Notes under the pieces: model-generated | What the model was told of the DNA's origin: nothing | Seen by the model: the letters and a program-made list of their open reading frames with translations, nothing else | The model's database searches: none | Translations under genes and position numbers: made by a program | NCBI GenBank assembly: GCA_021845665.1 | Contig: JAJZVO010000006.1 | Span: 1-64,000 of the forward strand | DNA length: 64,000 bases | Direction of reading: 5' to 3' | DNA from: Bacteroidota bacterium | GTDB taxonomy: Bacteria > Bacteroidota > Ignavibacteria > Kryptoniales > JAKASW01 | Part shown: piece after piece, positions 1 to 9,651 of the stretch | Position numbering within the stretch: the stretch's first letter is position 1 | Layout: every line of letters starts with the position of its first letter

Positions 1-2448
1 CAGACACGTGGCGTGTGGATTAGTGGTAATTACCTCCAGGGCGGTCCCAGCACCATAGAAACGCTGATGAGAAATCTCAGCGAAGCAAACTTTAATACGG
101 TATATATTGACGTCTGGTATCAGGGATCGACCATTTACCCCAGCCAGGTAGTTCAGGCGGCAGGCGGTCCCTCACAAAACCCAGTCTTCGTTGGCACCGA
201 CCCGCTGAAAACCACGATTCAAATTGCTCATGAGTACGGCATACGAGTTTTTGCATGGTTTGAGTATGGTTTCATGGTGGGAACCAGTACGGACTCAGCG
301 GATGCTCCCGGAATACTGCAGAAGCATCCCGATTGGGCGATGGTGCAACGCGACACGACGAAGAATTTCTTTCATAACGAGTACGGCTACTTCTTTGCCG
401 TCGACCCCAGTGTGTCTGCCGCGTCGAACTTCATAGTAGATATGTATACGGAATGCGCGCGCAATTATCCCGATCTCGACGGAATAGAGACGGATATCGA
501 GAACGATACCACAGTGTCATATTCTGACACTTCAAGAATCCGTTTCATGCAGGAGACGGGGCAGCCAGACCCTTTGACATTGCCAAACAACAATTCCGCA
601 TGGCTTTCGTGGAGGCGACTTCAGATAACAAATGTTATCCGGAGAATATATGATGGCGTTAAAGCGGTGAACCCTAATTGTGTGGTTACCTCAGCGGTTC
701 CTCCGCCATACATGTCGAGCTACATGCTCGAATCCTGGGATGAGTGGGCAAAAAGCGGTTACATCGATATGGCTGAACCAATGCTTTACCTCAACACCGC
801 TGATTTTGACAACCAGATGAGTCTTAGCACCACTTACGTCCCGCAAGGGTTCCAGCTTTCTCCGGGTATTGACATGAGTTCTGCCGGTTCCGTTGCTAAC
901 ACAATATCAGAAATACAAGATGCTGTGAACAGGAACGCCGCTGGCGTCACGATATGGTACTACGGTTATCTCAGCACTTATCCGAATGCCTTCGCAGACC
1001 TGAAGTCACAGGTGTTTCCTGAGAAGACGATGCCAAGTTACGATGATCTTCTTATCGACAACTCAAGAGGAGTTCTCGACTATCAGGGCGCCTGGACGAG
1101 AGTCCGTGGAGGATACAACGGCACCTATCTGACCGCGCAAGCGGTCCCGGGTAACACGGCGACCTTCTCCGTTAGGATACTTCGAAGCGGAGAATATACT
1201 CTTTATGGTTACTGGGGCGGAGATTCTTCCAGCAACTGCTCAAAGGCATTAGCTGAAGTATCTACTTCGAGTCTTGTTAGGACCGATACGTTGAATCAGG
1301 ATTTGAATCTCAATACGTGGTCTTATGTCGATAAATTCCAGCTTAATTCCGGCGACACAGTCACAATCAGATTGTCCGGCACCGGAGGTGGCAATCTTAT
1401 CGCTGACGCGTTCCGACTGAGGCGTGCCAGTCCCTTTTCGCTTAGCGACTATGCCGTTCCTGACAGTGAAACGATATTGCTAAAATTCTCGACTCCTCTT
1501 TTGGATCCGCTCTCGCCAATAACTACAGTATCCGCTTCGCTTACCGGAGCGAAATTGAGCTACTTCGTGGATCCGACTGACCATACGATCCTCCATCTTG
1601 CCGTCCAGACTCTTAAGGAGAATGTCCCTTTCACAGTCTATGTGAAGAATCTCGTTGATGTGTCGTATGATACACTGAATTTGTCGCGCTCTTTGATTTA
1701 CGATCCTGATAGTACCACGTTTGTCATCGACGGAAGCACGCCGAACTCCTTTTGGAAACAGACGGGTGATTGGCTGCAGGACACTAGTTCGTCCGCAATT
1801 GGCGGAAGCTATTGGGTCGCAAAGCAAGGCCAACAAGTGGATCGTGTCCAATGGGGACCCATGCAGATCAAGACCAACGGTTACTATAATGTTTACGCTT
1901 ACATTCCGAAGACGCAACTTACGCTGAGCGGCAGATGCATGTATGTCGTTTTAGATCATTTCGGAAGCGACTCGGTTTTCATTACACAATCCGCGAACGA
2001 AGGCACATGGGTTGATCTAGGAAACTTTCCGTTTCAGTCTGGAGACCAGTTTGCGGCATCATTGTCTTCAATTGCCGGGACCGACACCAGTCAATATGTT
2101 GCTGCAGACGCGATAATGCTTGAAAGAGCGGTTCAGATAACGAATGTGTTGGGAAACGACAATATCCCGAAGAGTTTTGTTGTCTATCAGAACTACCCAA
2201 ATCCGTTCAACCCATCGACTGTAATTTCTTTTCAGTTGAAAAAAAGAGCGAGTGTCTATATCACGATTTATAATTCACTTGGCCAGAAGGTAAAGCGATT
2301 GCTGGATGGAAGGAGCTACCAGGCGGGGACGTGGTTCGTCAAATTCGACGGCTCGTCAATGTCTAGCGGTCTTTACTTCGCGTCAGTGAGAATTGCAGGA
2401 ACGAGTTATGAAAGGCGTAAGATCATTAAGATGCTTCTTCTAAAATGA
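1..2448 (+). CDS. Secreted GHL10-type glycosidase-like protein with T9SS sorting domain (5' partial)
   Basis: The reading frame is open from base 1, so the N-terminus and signal peptide lie outside the window; 815 residues are visible. The first ~350 residues resemble the glycosyl-hydrolase-like 10 (GHL10) barrel: it opens with RGVWISGNYLQGG and carries DGIETDIEND near residue 160, the usual acidic strand-end motif. Two golvesin/carbohydrate-binding-like beta domains follow at about 355-475 and 575-715, separated by an Ig-like stretch. The last ~90 residues are a type A T9SS sorting domain (YQNYPNPFNPSTVISF, ending in IKMLLLK), so the protein should be exported and surface-attached or released. 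Family knowledge suggests a hydrolase acting on polysaccharide or peptidoglycan-like glycans; the substrate is not evident. It sits upstream of a ROK-regulated amino-sugar locus, which fits a degradative role, though linkage to that operon is inference. Confidence 0.85.
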   Translation, partial: QTRGVWISGNYLQGGPSTIETLMRNLSEANFNTVYIDVWYQGSTIYPSQVVQAAGGPSQNPVFVGTDPLKTTIQIAHEYGIRVFAWFEYGFMVGTSTDSADAPGILQKHPDWAMVQRDTTKNFFHNEYGYFFAVDPSVSAASNFIVDMYTECARNYPDLDGIETDIENDTTVSYSDTSRIRFMQETGQPDPLTLPNNNSAWLSWRRLQITNVIRRIYDGVKAVNPNCVVTSAVPPPYMSSYMLESWDEWAKSGYIDMAEPMLYLNTADFDNQMSLSTTYVPQGFQLSPGIDMSSAGSVANTISEIQDAVNRNAAGVTIWYYGYLSTYPNAFADLKSQVFPEKTMPSYDDLLIDNSRGVLDYQGAWTRVRGGYNGTYLTAQAVPGNTATFSVRILRSGEYTLYGYWGGDSSSNCSKALAEVSTSSLVRTDTLNQDLNLNTWSYVDKFQLNSGDTVTIRLSGTGGGNLIADAFRLRRASPFSLSDYAVPDSETILLKFSTPLLDPLSPITTVSASLTGAKLSYFVDPTDHTILHLAVQTLKENVPFTVYVKNLVDVSYDTLNLSRSLIYDPDSTTFVIDGSTPNSFWKQTGDWLQDTSSSAIGGSYWVAKQGQQVDRVQWGPMQIKTNGYYNVYAYIPKTQLTLSGRCMYVVLDHFGSDSVFITQSANEGTWVDLGNFPFQSGDQFAASLSSIAGTDTSQYVAADAIMLERAVQITNVLGNDNIPKSFVVYQNYPNPFNPSTVISFQLKKRASVYITIYNSLGQKVKRLLDGRSYQAGTWFVKFDGSSMSSGLYFASVRIAGTSYERRKIIKMLLLK

Positions 2449-2955
2449 TCGGTCGAAATTCTTTACGCTCCGTTTTGCGAAACTCTGGCGAAGCATTTAA
2501 CCCGCCGAGCTCGAGATACTCAGCGCGAACTGATGACGTCTTACGTCCGAGTGATAATTTCGTGCACTCGCCGTTCCTGCTATGGCTCGGTCAAGCGGGA
2601 GAGGTCAGGCAAATCCAGGATTCGATTCCTGAAATATCAGACTTTCAAATGGGCGACAGGACAAGGCTAATTCCTGTTCGTAAGATTAGTCTGTTGATTG
2701 GCGCCTGGCATACGGCTTATGATTACTATAACGAGATGGCAATGACGTTGTCTACTACGGAAGACAGTTTGGCGCGGTCTCGATCGGCGCAGGTCATTTT
2801 GCTTGAAAGCATTGAGTGTATTGGCTAAATTTTGTTCGCTACCCGAACAAACCGATGAGCCGTGCCATTTCCGTCTATTTCTCTGACGCCTTCATTGGCG
2901 CTGAATCTCGTCGCGAATTAGAATTTTTAGTCATTCTCAAAATGGAGAGTGGATT
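2449..2955. other. Intergenic region, no convincing gene
   Basis: About 500 bp between the GHL10 gene and the ROK regulator. A 127-codon frame starts inside the stop of the upstream gene (2445-2828), but its product resembles nothing I know and no ribosome binding site is visible. The promoter of the regulator is presumably here, but I see no clear operator. Confidence 0.5.
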
Positions 2956-4227
2956 GTGTGGAATTTCTTCAGTGAACGCATGGGAAACATTGGTGAACCG
3001 AATACGATTAGAATTCTCAGGTATGTAAGAGAACGCGGAGTTACTTCGCAAATAGAGATCTCGCGGAATTGCGGCCTTTCAAAGGCGGGAGTCTCGGAGG
3101 TGGTTCAGAAATTAATGTCGACAGGTTTCCTCCGCGAAGTAGGGACGTCATCGTCTACCAAGAATGGAGGCCGGCGAAGAGTGCTCCTGGAGTTCAATCC
3201 TGTTGCCCAGCTTGTCGTAGGAATTGATGTCGGGATGTCTTCAGCAAAGCTAGCGCTGTCTGATCTAAACGCGACAATTTTGTCAAGAACGAAAGTCACT
3301 TTCGGCAAAGGAGCGAAACCTGATGAGGTTGTTCCAAAGATGGTCAAAGCGGTAAGAGATTTGTTGAAAGAAAAGCCTGCCGACTCGGGGGAATTGATCG
3401 GGATTGGAATCGGGTTACCCGGTGTGATCGACTACTTGACCGGCACTCTACTGGTTGCAGATACTTTGCGCGGATGGGACGGCATTTCTCTCCGCGAAAC
3501 TTTTGAAGCTCAATTCAAGGTCCCCGTGTATGTTGAGAATGACGTGAAAACGATGACCATAGCAGAATACCTTCTTGGTGTGGCGAAAGGTGTCCGGGAT
3601 TTCGTTCTCCTTTGGACCGGGACCGGCATCGGTGCAGGCATAATGGTCGAAGGAAGACTTCTAAGGGGAGCCACTGCGAGCGCTGGGGAAATTGGCTACA
3701 ATGACCTTGGTTTTCTAATCGCGAACGAGAAAGAATACCCGCTCCTTTACTCCGGACAAAAAGATTTTGGAGATATTCTTTCAGAAGATTCGATCGTTGA
3801 AGCTTTCCAAAGAGCTGCCGGAACCGAAGATGAAACCTCGTGTGACATCGAGGTAATTCTTGAGAAAGCTTCAGAGGGCGATGAAGTTGCCACGGAGATT
3901 TTTAAGGAAATGAGCAGGCTAATCGGTACAATCGGCATACTTCTAGCGAACACAATAAATCCGGAGATGATTGTTCTAGGAGGACACGTTATCGAATCGT
4001 ATCCTCAGTTGATGCTGGATGTTTCTGCTTTTTTGAAGAAGGACATACTTCCGGCTCCTGTGCAAAAAGTGAAGGTCGTACCTGCTCATCATAAAACTGA
4101 TGGCGTCTTACTGGGCGCGATAGGGCTTATACTGTATGAACTATTTGAACCGCAGCCTCCCATGACGCATATGAAGCGACGTTATCGGAGCGCAAAAGAA
4201 TCCAGTGGAGGTATCCTTGTTAGTTAA
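2956..4227 (+). CDS. ROK-family transcriptional regulator (NagC/XylR type)
   Basis: A 423-residue protein with an N-terminal winged helix-turn-helix (about residues 15-70, with ISRNCGLSKAGVSEVVQKL as the recognition part) followed by a ROK fold (about 90-395). The phosphate motif is altered (GIDVGMSSAK rather than DxGGT), and the region after AGEIGYNDLGF lacks the CxCGxxGCxE zinc motif of ROK kinases, so it should be a sugar-sensing repressor and not a kinase. The start is a GTG with GGAG about 9 bases upstream; an in-frame ATG at 2980 is an alternative. It precedes the amino-sugar genes at 4494-14027 and is the obvious candidate to control them. The 266-bp gap downstream (4228-4493) would hold the operator, but I cannot point to one. 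Confidence 0.88.
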   Translation: MWNFFSERMGNIGEPNTIRILRYVRERGVTSQIEISRNCGLSKAGVSEVVQKLMSTGFLREVGTSSSTKNGGRRRVLLEFNPVAQLVVGIDVGMSSAKLALSDLNATILSRTKVTFGKGAKPDEVVPKMVKAVRDLLKEKPADSGELIGIGIGLPGVIDYLTGTLLVADTLRGWDGISLRETFEAQFKVPVYVENDVKTMTIAEYLLGVAKGVRDFVLLWTGTGIGAGIMVEGRLLRGATASAGEIGYNDLGFLIANEKEYPLLYSGQKDFGDILSEDSIVEAFQRAAGTEDETSCDIEVILEKASEGDEVATEIFKEMSRLIGTIGILLANTINPEMIVLGGHVIESYPQLMLDVSAFLKKDILPAPVQKVKVVPAHHKTDGVLLGAIGLILYELFEPQPPMTHMKRRYRSAKESSGGILVS

Positions 4228-4493
4228 AGGAGTAGCCGGAGGGGGAACGGTCGGGTCACGTGGATGGGACTCAGTACCCCTCACCGACAAGGTGCCAAGG
4301 AGAAGTTAATCGGTGAATCGATTTTGCAGACGTGATCCAATTATAGTTTTACACAGGATGGGTATGATGGTTTTCAGTAATCGATACTGGTCTAGCACGC
4401 AAGATTGTCCATCCTCAAGTGAGTTGCATTCGCGGTGGTATTATCGCGGTCGTCAGATAGTCGCGCCTCGCAATTCCAGAATTTTGGTGCACG

Positions 4494-5882
4494 ATGCTGG
4501 ATTATAAGGTCGTTGTTGATAGCTGGAAAATATCAGCCGAAGTAGACGTGCTAGTTGTCGGTGGCGGTACCGCAGGATCGGTCGCGGCCATTTCAGCGGC
4601 GCGCGAAAAGAAAAAGACACTTGTCGTCGAAGAGTTTGGTTTTCTCGGAGGGACACAGACTGCAGGCCTGGTCACGCCAATGATGCCAAACCAGATCGAC
4701 AAGGTACCTCTAAATCGCGGTATAGACTGGGAGATAAACTCACGAATGATGGAGGTGGGTGAATCCGGTCAGTGGCCCGATGGGAACATGGGATGGTTTA
4801 ATCCTGAGATGCTGAAGGTTGTTCTGGAGCAGATGGTGATTGATACCGGCGCGGAGATTCTGTACTACACAATGTTCGAAGACTCCATCATGGATGGCAA
4901 TACTATTCGCGGTGTGTCTATTTTGAACAAGGGTGGCAGGGCTGCGATAATAGCAAAAAGGGTGATAGATGCCACAGGCGATGCAGATGTTGCTGCAAGA
5001 GCCGGCGTCCCCTTCTTCTCCGGCGATGAGGCAACCGCCACAAATCAGCCTTTTTCAGTGAGGTTTTCGGCTGGCGGCATCGATATGCATAGATTTATCT
5101 CCTTCCTCCATTCTCTAGGGCGTTCGGAAGTTACGCAGCATCCTAAAGGTTCGAATACGCCGTTGATACATACTGCGATGGTATGGGGAAGAGACTTTCC
5201 ACTTGAGCCGGTCTTTCGTCAGGCCGTCAAAGATGGAGTACTCTTGGAGACGGACGGGAATTATTTCCAGGCGTTCACCGTCGCGGGTAGGAGTGGCGAA
5301 GTGTTTTTCAATTGCCCTAGAATCACGCTCCAGGTCGATGGGACAAATCCTTTCCATTTGACGAGAGCCCAAATACTAGGGAGACAGGCCATCCTTAGAT
5401 ACCTTACCTTCTGTCGAAAGTATTTGCCGGGATGCGAAAATGCGTCGATCACAAGCATCGCTCCAATGGTTGGAGTCCGTGAATCCCGCAGGATCCAAGG
5501 GGAATACCTTTTGACAGTTGAAGATATACTTGGTGCGAGAAAATTCCCGGATGCCATCGCGAGAAGCAATTACCCGATCGATATCCATAGCTCTGACGAG
5601 AAGGGGGGAATGCAATTGCACCACCTTCCTGCAGGCGCGTACTATGAGATTCCATACCGCTGCATCGTTCCTAAGGTGGTTGATAAGCTACTTGTGGCTG
5701 GGAGGTGCATGTCGGCAACGTTTGAGGCGCAAGCTTCTGTGCGCATTCAGACAAATTGTCGCGCCATGGGAGAGGCAGCAGGTCTCGCATCTTCGATATC
5801 ACTCGACAGCAGTGCCTCTCCCCGCGGTGTGAACGGGGCGGAGCTCAGAAGTGCGTTGCGCCAAAGGAACGCAAGCTTGTGA
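4494..5882 (+). CDS. FAD-dependent oxidoreductase (FAD_oxidored family)
   Basis: A 462-residue flavoprotein with the N-terminal dinucleotide-binding motif VLVVGGGTAGSVAA (residues ~20-33) followed by EFGFLGGTQTAGLVTPMMP. The C-terminal FAD-contact region reads LLVAGRCMSATFEAQASVR. This matches the FAD-dependent oxidoreductases common in polysaccharide-utilization loci, whose substrates are mostly unknown. There is no signal peptide, so it should be cytoplasmic. No good Shine-Dalgarno precedes the ATG at 4494, so the start is uncertain by a few residues. It is the first gene of the set after the regulator and is followed 64 bp later by a permease. An oxidation of an imported sugar or lactam is plausible, but that is inference from context. 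Confidence 0.8.
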   Translation: MLDYKVVVDSWKISAEVDVLVVGGGTAGSVAAISAAREKKKTLVVEEFGFLGGTQTAGLVTPMMPNQIDKVPLNRGIDWEINSRMMEVGESGQWPDGNMGWFNPEMLKVVLEQMVIDTGAEILYYTMFEDSIMDGNTIRGVSILNKGGRAAIIAKRVIDATGDADVAARAGVPFFSGDEATATNQPFSVRFSAGGIDMHRFISFLHSLGRSEVTQHPKGSNTPLIHTAMVWGRDFPLEPVFRQAVKDGVLLETDGNYFQAFTVAGRSGEVFFNCPRITLQVDGTNPFHLTRAQILGRQAILRYLTFCRKYLPGCENASITSIAPMVGVRESRRIQGEYLLTVEDILGARKFPDAIARSNYPIDIHSSDEKGGMQLHHLPAGAYYEIPYRCIVPKVVDKLLVAGRCMSATFEAQASVRIQTNCRAMGEAAGLASSISLDSSASPRGVNGAELRSALRQRNASL

Positions 5883-5946
5883 TGTACCACGTTCCTCTTA
5901 CTCGTAAATCACAAGCGGCGAACGCGAAGAATGAGGTCTGTTTATC

Positions 5947-7443
5947 GTGATCGTCGCGGTTGTTATCCTCTTTCTGTTTGCTGGTTCAGCATCTCTGATG
6001 TTTCTCCGCAAGTTGCCCGCCATAGTTGCCCTCCCCATCCTGGCGCTTGGTATCGGGCTTGTCGAAGTAATTGCGGGACATCTATCCTTGAACGATTTTC
6101 TTTTGGTTGTGGTAGCTAACGGCGCCGAACGGCTGGTTGAGCCGATGATCATCATCATATTTGGCGGTACGATCAGCGTGGTTCTTCAAAAATCCGGAGC
6201 GGCGGAGAATCTTGTCAAACTTGGCGCGGAGCTCGCCGGGTCGAGTCCGCTCGCAGTATCGCTTGTGGTGCTGGCAATTGTCGGGTTACTCTTTACTACA
6301 ATTACCGGATTGGGCGCTGTCATAATGATTGCGACGATAGTGCTTCCCATTCTTGCTTCCGTCGGTGTTCGGGAAGAAGTAGCAGGCGGGATCTTGCTAT
6401 TCGGAATAAGTGTGGGCGGGATTTTGAATGTGAACAACTGGGCTGTTTACAAAACGGTCCTGACGATCGGTCCGACGGCCATTTCGAGCTACGCGCTGCT
6501 TCTTTTCCTCGTACTGATCCCTGTATCGATTGTGTACATCATCATTGAGTTATGGCGCAGCCGGTTGATCCGCTTTGATTCATCGAGAGTGTTGAGAGCC
6601 GTGTCATATCTCTTGGGTGCAGCTGTAAGCGGCGTTTTGGGATACATCTTTCTCAAGAGCGTGAACTTCAACCCGCTTTTGACTTTCGTGCGATATCTAT
6701 TCGAATTTCTCGGAATAGCGCTGCTCCTCTATGTTATCTACGATCGATTTTCAGCGTTCAGGAAGGGGAACGAGTCTGAGGTTAAATGGTATTGCTACCT
6801 GATTCCTTTGGTTCCGCTGGTGTTGATCCTGGTATTTCATGTTGAATACATCGCGTCATTTTTGATAGGATTTGTGTACAGCATCCTGGTTACTTTGAGG
6901 CCCGGGAGCGTTCAACTGACAACACGATCCCTCGTAGAGGGCGTAGAAGGGGTTGCTCCGGTCATCGTGCTCATCATAGAGATCGGCATGCTACTGAGCT
7001 CCATTCTTGGGCCATCACCCGGCGGTCCGGGAAGTGGGCTCTTTGCGAGCACCGTTCAAGGCGGTGGCCATGTGTGGCCAGTCCTAACCGATATGCGACC
7101 CATCTTTCGGCTTGTCATTCCACACACGTTTTGGGAATATACATTGGGGTTTGGCCTTCTGGCCCCTTTGGCGCTTTATCGCGGTCCGATGAACGTGTGG
7201 GGGCTCGGCTACGGGGTGGCTGGTATTCTTATGTCGACCGGACAGCTCAGTGCCAACGCAATCATGGGAATTCTGATGTCGATGAGCATCGTGCAGGGTA
7301 TTTCTGATCCGACTAACACACAAAACGTCTGGCTGGCAAATGAATTAGGTGTGGACGTCAACAGTCTGATGTGGAGAACTCTCCCTTACGCCTGGGTGAC
7401 GGCTTTTGCCGGACTCATCATAGCAGGTTTGAGGTTCTTCTGA
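5947..7443 (+). CDS. Multi-pass permease, GntP/CitMHS-like ion transporter superfamily
   Basis: A 498-residue protein made almost entirely of hydrophobic helices (roughly a dozen). The order resembles ion-transporter superfamily permeases: an early LPAIVALPILALGIGLVE segment, a glycine-rich re-entrant-type stretch (TTITGLGAVIMIA), and a C-terminal SDPTNTQNVWLANELG segment. The start is GTG with GAGGT about 8 bases upstream. Its stop overlaps the start of the hydantoinase-type gene (TGATG at 7441-7445), so the two are probably translationally coupled. The likely role is proton- or sodium-coupled import of the compound handled by the flanking oxidoreductase and hydantoinase-type enzyme. The transported substrate cannot be read from the sequence. 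Confidence 0.75.
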   Translation: MIVAVVILFLFAGSASLMFLRKLPAIVALPILALGIGLVEVIAGHLSLNDFLLVVVANGAERLVEPMIIIIFGGTISVVLQKSGAAENLVKLGAELAGSSPLAVSLVVLAIVGLLFTTITGLGAVIMIATIVLPILASVGVREEVAGGILLFGISVGGILNVNNWAVYKTVLTIGPTAISSYALLLFLVLIPVSIVYIIIELWRSRLIRFDSSRVLRAVSYLLGAAVSGVLGYIFLKSVNFNPLLTFVRYLFEFLGIALLLYVIYDRFSAFRKGNESEVKWYCYLIPLVPLVLILVFHVEYIASFLIGFVYSILVTLRPGSVQLTTRSLVEGVEGVAPVIVLIIEIGMLLSSILGPSPGGPGSGLFASTVQGGGHVWPVLTDMRPIFRLVIPHTFWEYTLGFGLLAPLALYRGPMNVWGLGYGVAGILMSTGQLSANAIMGILMSMSIVQGISDPTNTQNVWLANELGVDVNSLMWRTLPYAWVTAFAGLIIAGLRFF

Positions 7444-9623
7444 TGGTCGATGTTGACGCGAACGGAAGTAGGAAGGTGAAGGTAGGCATAGATGTCGGAG
7501 GCACGTTCACGCATGCTGTCGCGGTGAATGCCTATACTGCTGAGGTGCTGGGTAAAGCCATGGTGCCAACAACGCACAAAGCGAAGGAAGGCGTCGCTCT
7601 CGGCGTGGTGCAGTCCCTGAAGAAGTTACTCGCCTCAGTCGGGATCTCTCCGGATGAAGTATCATTAATAGCTCACAGCACTACACAAGCCACGAATGCT
7701 CTCCTGGAGGGTGATGTCGCGCCGGTTGGAATCATAGGCATGGGAAATGGCTCCCTCAAATTCCGGATCAAGTCGCAGGAAAATGTCCGAGAGCTCGAAC
7801 TTGCCCCGGAGAAGTTCTTGAAGACGCGATTCGCATTTGTGGATACCGTCGGTGGCTTGAGGGAAACGGATCTTAAGAACGCCGTCGATAACCTCTCATC
7901 CGAAGGTGCAGAAGTGTTTGTTGCAACTGAGGCGTTTGGGGTCGACGATCCGTCGAATGAAACCCGCGCTGCCGAAATAATTGAGAGCTTAGGCTATCGA
8001 TGCACTGCTGCCTCTGAAATCTCACATTTGTATGGGCTAAGAGTTCGGACTCAGACAGCCGCCATAAACGCAAGCATGCTTCCAAAGATGCTGGAAGCCG
8101 CTGACATGACCGAGGCTTCCGTGAAGTCCAACGACATCGCCAGTAGGCTCATGATCATGCGGAGCGATGGCGGCATTATGAGTGTGGCTGAAATGCGGAA
8201 GCGGCCCATTCTTACCATGCTTTCCGGACCCGCAGCCGGTGTGGCTGCGGCCCTTATGTACGTACACGTATTCGACGGAATCTTTCTCGAGGTTGGTGGA
8301 ACATCTACCGACATTTCGATTATTAGACATGGCCGTCCGGTCCTCAGGACGGCAGAGATCGGCGGACGCAGAGTATTTCTGCGGACGCTGGACGTACGTA
8401 CGGTCGGAGTGGCCGGGGGATCCATGGTCAGATTGTCAAATGGCAGAGTTGTGGATGTCGGTCCACGAAGTGCGCATATCGCCGGTTTGAAATATATCTC
8501 CTTCTCTACGCCGGAAGAACTGCCTGATCCGCAAATCCATTTGATAAGACCGACAAGTTCGGACCCAGCAGATTACTGCGCGATCTCCGCCGAGCCAGGC
8601 CGTGAGCCGGAGTACGCGCTCACCGCTACCGATGCCGCTAACTACTTGAGCCTGATAGGCGGCGAGTACGCGCGCGGAAATTCCGAGGTGGTTCGGAGAG
8701 TACTGGAGAAGGTTGCGAACCTTTACAAAATCGATCCGAAAAAGCTTGCGTCAGATATACTTAACAAGGCAACAGATAAAGTGATGCGGACCGTCGAGGC
8801 TCTCATAAGCGACTACAAATTGGACAGGTCCACATTGCATCTCGTTGGCGGTGGGGGCGCTGCCGAAGTGATCGTGCCGTTTACGGCAAAACGTTTAGGT
8901 GCCGCTTTTTCAGTGTCCAAGAATCCGGAAGTTGTATCTGCCATTGGCGCTGCGCTTGGGCTCATTCAGGAAACGGTCGAGCGGAATATACTTCAACCCA
9001 CTGAAGAAGACATACTGAAAGCGCGCCGGGAAGCTTTGGACGGAGTGTTGAGAATGGGTGCGTCGGCAGATTCCGCGGAGGTACACGTGGAGGTCGACCA
9101 GCGCAATAAGAAAGTTGTGGCTACCGCATTTGGAACTCCTGAGTTAAGAACCAGGGACTTATCAGTTTGCTTGTTATCTGATGTTGAACTTCGAGAAATG
9201 GCTGGGAAGAATCTGCGCGTGCCTCATGGCGATGTTGCGATCCTTGGCGAGACAAGTCACCTCCACGTGTTTCAAGCAACACGCTGTGAAACATCCATTT
9301 TTGGATTGAGGCAACGTGTCTCTCGGCCGATCGTCGTGGTCGATGGAAATGGAGTTGCGAGATTGACTTTGCCACGCGGCAACGTCACGGTGACCAATGC
9401 CGGATCGATTTTTGAAATGTTGCCAAGAGCTCTTGATGAACAATCGTTGTACGGAGACGCTGGTTTGGTGATGCCCGAAGTCTACCTTGCCGTTGGGGCT
9501 AAAGTAGTTGACCTATCGAATCTGGCTGGCGTAAACCAGGTCCTCGCAGTATGCAGGATGGAGCTCCAGCAAATCCCGGCTTCGGAACCGATAGTTGTGA
9601 TTATTTCTGAAAAGAAAATTTGA
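7443..9623 (+). CDS. Hydantoinase/oxoprolinase A-type protein (HyuA family)
   Basis: A protein of about 726 residues counted from the ATG at 7443, which overlaps the stop of the permease. The N-terminus has the ATPase motif GIDVGGTFTHAV, then AHSTTQATNALLEG. A middle hydantoinase_A domain contains RSDGGIMS, LSGPAAGVAA and GGTSTDIS, all family hallmarks, and a C-terminal HLVGGGGAAEVIVP segment follows. Members open lactam or hydantoin rings or activate ketones at the cost of ATP, usually with a HyuB partner; no HyuB is adjacent here. Longer frames starting upstream at 7371 would overlap the permease by 70 bp and lack a better ribosome site. A lactam- or imide-like intermediate is suggested by family, not shown. 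Confidence 0.85.
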   Translation: MVDVDANGSRKVKVGIDVGGTFTHAVAVNAYTAEVLGKAMVPTTHKAKEGVALGVVQSLKKLLASVGISPDEVSLIAHSTTQATNALLEGDVAPVGIIGMGNGSLKFRIKSQENVRELELAPEKFLKTRFAFVDTVGGLRETDLKNAVDNLSSEGAEVFVATEAFGVDDPSNETRAAEIIESLGYRCTAASEISHLYGLRVRTQTAAINASMLPKMLEAADMTEASVKSNDIASRLMIMRSDGGIMSVAEMRKRPILTMLSGPAAGVAAALMYVHVFDGIFLEVGGTSTDISIIRHGRPVLRTAEIGGRRVFLRTLDVRTVGVAGGSMVRLSNGRVVDVGPRSAHIAGLKYISFSTPEELPDPQIHLIRPTSSDPADYCAISAEPGREPEYALTATDAANYLSLIGGEYARGNSEVVRRVLEKVANLYKIDPKKLASDILNKATDKVMRTVEALISDYKLDRSTLHLVGGGGAAEVIVPFTAKRLGAAFSVSKNPEVVSAIGAALGLIQETVERNILQPTEEDILKARREALDGVLRMGASADSAEVHVEVDQRNKKVVATAFGTPELRTRDLSVCLLSDVELREMAGKNLRVPHGDVAILGETSHLHVFQATRCETSIFGLRQRVSRPIVVVDGNGVARLTLPRGNVTVTNAGSIFEMLPRALDEQSLYGDAGLVMPEVYLAVGAKVVDLSNLAGVNQVLAVCRMELQQIPASEPIVVIISEKKI

Positions 9624-9651
9624 AATCGTAAAAAGTTAGACTGGAGAATAG

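Noticed and set aside
2595-2640. tRNA-like stretch (GGATTCGATTCC resembling a T-arm after a D-arm-like TGGCTCGGTC)
   Set aside because: The distance between the arms is too short for an anticodon arm and no acceptor stem pairs.
2445-2828. 127-codon frame overlapping the GHL10 stop by ATGA
   Set aside because: No ribosome site and no recognisable domain; the composition looks like read-through of intergenic DNA.
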